From Nitrospiraceae bacterium (GTDB lineage: Bacteria > Nitrospirota > Nitrospiria > Nitrospirales > UBA8639), in contig DOFS01000103.1 of the NCBI GenBank assembly GCA_003523945.1, forward strand, positions 1 to 6,656: a stretch of DNA of 6,656 nucleotides. The letters run 5' to 3'. A model generated the notes under the pieces. That model was not told the DNA's origin. It saw only the letters and a program-made list of their open reading frames with translations, and did not search any database. The position numbers and the translations under genes were made by a program. Positions 6,007 to 6,656 of this stretch are shown here, one piece after another (within the stretch, counting starts at the first letter, position 1; each line of letters starts with the position of its first letter).

Positions 6007-6322
6007 GATTCCTCAATGTTTATGTTTAGGGTTCTGACTACTGAAGGGTGATTCTGACGCATGATTCTCAATCTTATTCGGCTTCCAGGCTTGTAGGGAG
6101 CGACGGCTTGAACTTCTGGCCACCTGGTACGACTGCGAACCTGTCACAGAAGCCTCCGGGTTCTGTATGCGGAGAAGGACTTGTCATGCGATGTCAGGAG
6201 AAAAGAAGATTGTCCAGATGATCAATTGTCTTCTGCCAAGCCGACACAAGATCACTATGTTCTTTATCGGCGGAGCGGATGTGCAAACTTAAGTTTCCAA
6301 ATTGCGACATCGCATTGTTGAA
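6007..6322. other. gap upstream of the outer-membrane protein gene
   Basis: I see no gene in this stretch. It must carry the minus-strand promoter of the outer-membrane protein, but only a poor candidate (TTCAGT, 17 bases, TAAACA, near 6020-6045) is visible. TTCTGAC occurs twice 19 bases apart just upstream of the gene (near 6032 and 6051), which could be a regulator half-site pair or chance. Confidence 0.4.
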
Positions 6323-6350
6323 CGGGCTGTTCAGCCCGCTCTTTCTTTCT
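6323..6350 (+). terminator. rho-independent terminator-like hairpin
   Basis: CGGGCTG (6323-6329) and CAGCCCG (6332-6338) form a perfect 7-bp GC-rich stem with a 2-base nominal loop, followed on the plus strand by CTCTTTCTTTCT. The T-tract is interrupted, but the arrangement fits an intrinsic terminator reading rightward. No plus-strand gene is visible upstream, so it may terminate an unseen small RNA or insulate the promoter at 6385. Confidence 0.45.
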
Positions 6351-6384
6351 CCATTCCCGGATGTCCTGAGCGGAAACTTCCTAC

Positions 6385-6413
6385 TTGACTAATTCCCTCC
6401 ATTGACGAAGAAT
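6385..6413 (+). promoter_or_regulatory. candidate sigma-70 promoter
   Basis: TTGACT (6385-6390, five of six consensus bases) and AAGAAT (6408-6413, four of six) are separated by an ideal 17-base spacer. Transcription would start near 6420, 24 bases before the small ORF at 6444 and just after the terminator-like hairpin. This is sequence inspection only. Confidence 0.4.
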
Positions 6414-6443
6414 TGGTCTGGACAATTACAGACCTGTGGGTGA

Positions 6444-6563
6444 ATGTTGTGTCGAGGAAAGCGTGTCATTAAATTGATCGGTATTAATTGCCCTGATAAA
6501 TGCCAGATAGGTAACAACTGCAAGAAATTGCGGCAAATGTCGGGAAGATTTCGGAGAAAATGA
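6444..6563 (+). CDS. possible 39-residue basic, cysteine-containing small protein
   Basis: A plus-strand frame from ATG 6444 to TGA 6561-6563 encodes 39 residues. It contains INCPDKCQIGNNCKK (C16, C20, C26, plus C3) and a very basic tail, SGRFRRK. The C-x3-C-x5-C spacing could bind metal or form disulfides, but matches no family I know. A candidate promoter lies 54 bases upstream. The ribosome binding site (GTGGGTGA immediately before the ATG) is poor, and a frame this short may be chance. Another plus-strand frame, open from 6511 with ATG at 6568, runs off the window end and could be the start of a larger gene. I cannot support it further. Confidence 0.25.
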   Translation: MLCRGKRVIKLIGINCPDKCQIGNNCKKLRQMSGRFRRK

Positions 6564-6656
6564 TGATATGGGATCCCGGCAATGTATGGAAAATACGGAT
6601 CTTATCTTCTATGAACCCTTTTCATCATTGGGCGTAAAAAGAATGACAATGAAGTT

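Noticed and set aside
1..6656. CRISPR array, tRNA, rRNA, transposase or known defence genes
   Set aside because: I looked for regularly spaced repeats, tRNA cloverleaf motifs such as GGTTCGAATCC, rRNA-like segments and DDE or recombinase motifs, and saw none.

Overview
The window reads as chromosomal DNA of a Gram-negative bacterium. A 209-residue protein with a signal peptide and a C-terminal phenylalanine looks like an outer-membrane beta-barrel, and base composition looks close to 50% GC by eye. The set of families (AI-2E transporter, a triple-BON protein next to an adenosine-specific kinase, PEBP and YjbQ-type proteins) would suit Nitrospirota or a related environmental lineage. That assignment is inference from memory of gene content; no rRNA or marker gene is present.

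Layout: 1-761 has no gene I can support, but holds several inverted repeats. An AI-2E family transporter lies on the minus strand (762-1877), followed by a 480-base gap. A compact cluster at 2358-4126 comes next. Its only intact member is a cytoplasmic three-BON-domain protein (2358-3083, minus). Next to it are three broken genes: an adenosine-specific kinase with an internal frame-changing deletion (3094-3521, minus), the C-terminal half of a YbhB/YbcL-type PEBP protein (3568-3789, minus), and a plus-strand YjbQ/UPF0047 gene that has lost its 5' end and carries a nonsense codon and a frameshift (about 3792-4126). A conserved-looking, uncharacterised single-pass membrane protein follows (4212-4760, minus), then a 600-base gap containing a perfect 10-bp hairpin. 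The outer-membrane protein is at 5377-6006 (minus). The last 650 bases hold a terminator-like hairpin, a plausible sigma-70 promoter and a 39-codon plus-strand ORF with a cysteine cluster.

The main result is gene decay rather than a new system. The PEBP and YjbQ remnants meet head to head, each without its 5' end, at about 3785-3792. One deletion removing a shared divergent promoter region would explain both. The kinase deletion has also put its 5' half in frame with the BON gene, making one 387-codon open frame that an automatic caller could report as a single fusion protein. All intact genes are on the minus strand. I saw no CRISPR array, tRNA, rRNA, transposase or recognisable defence system.
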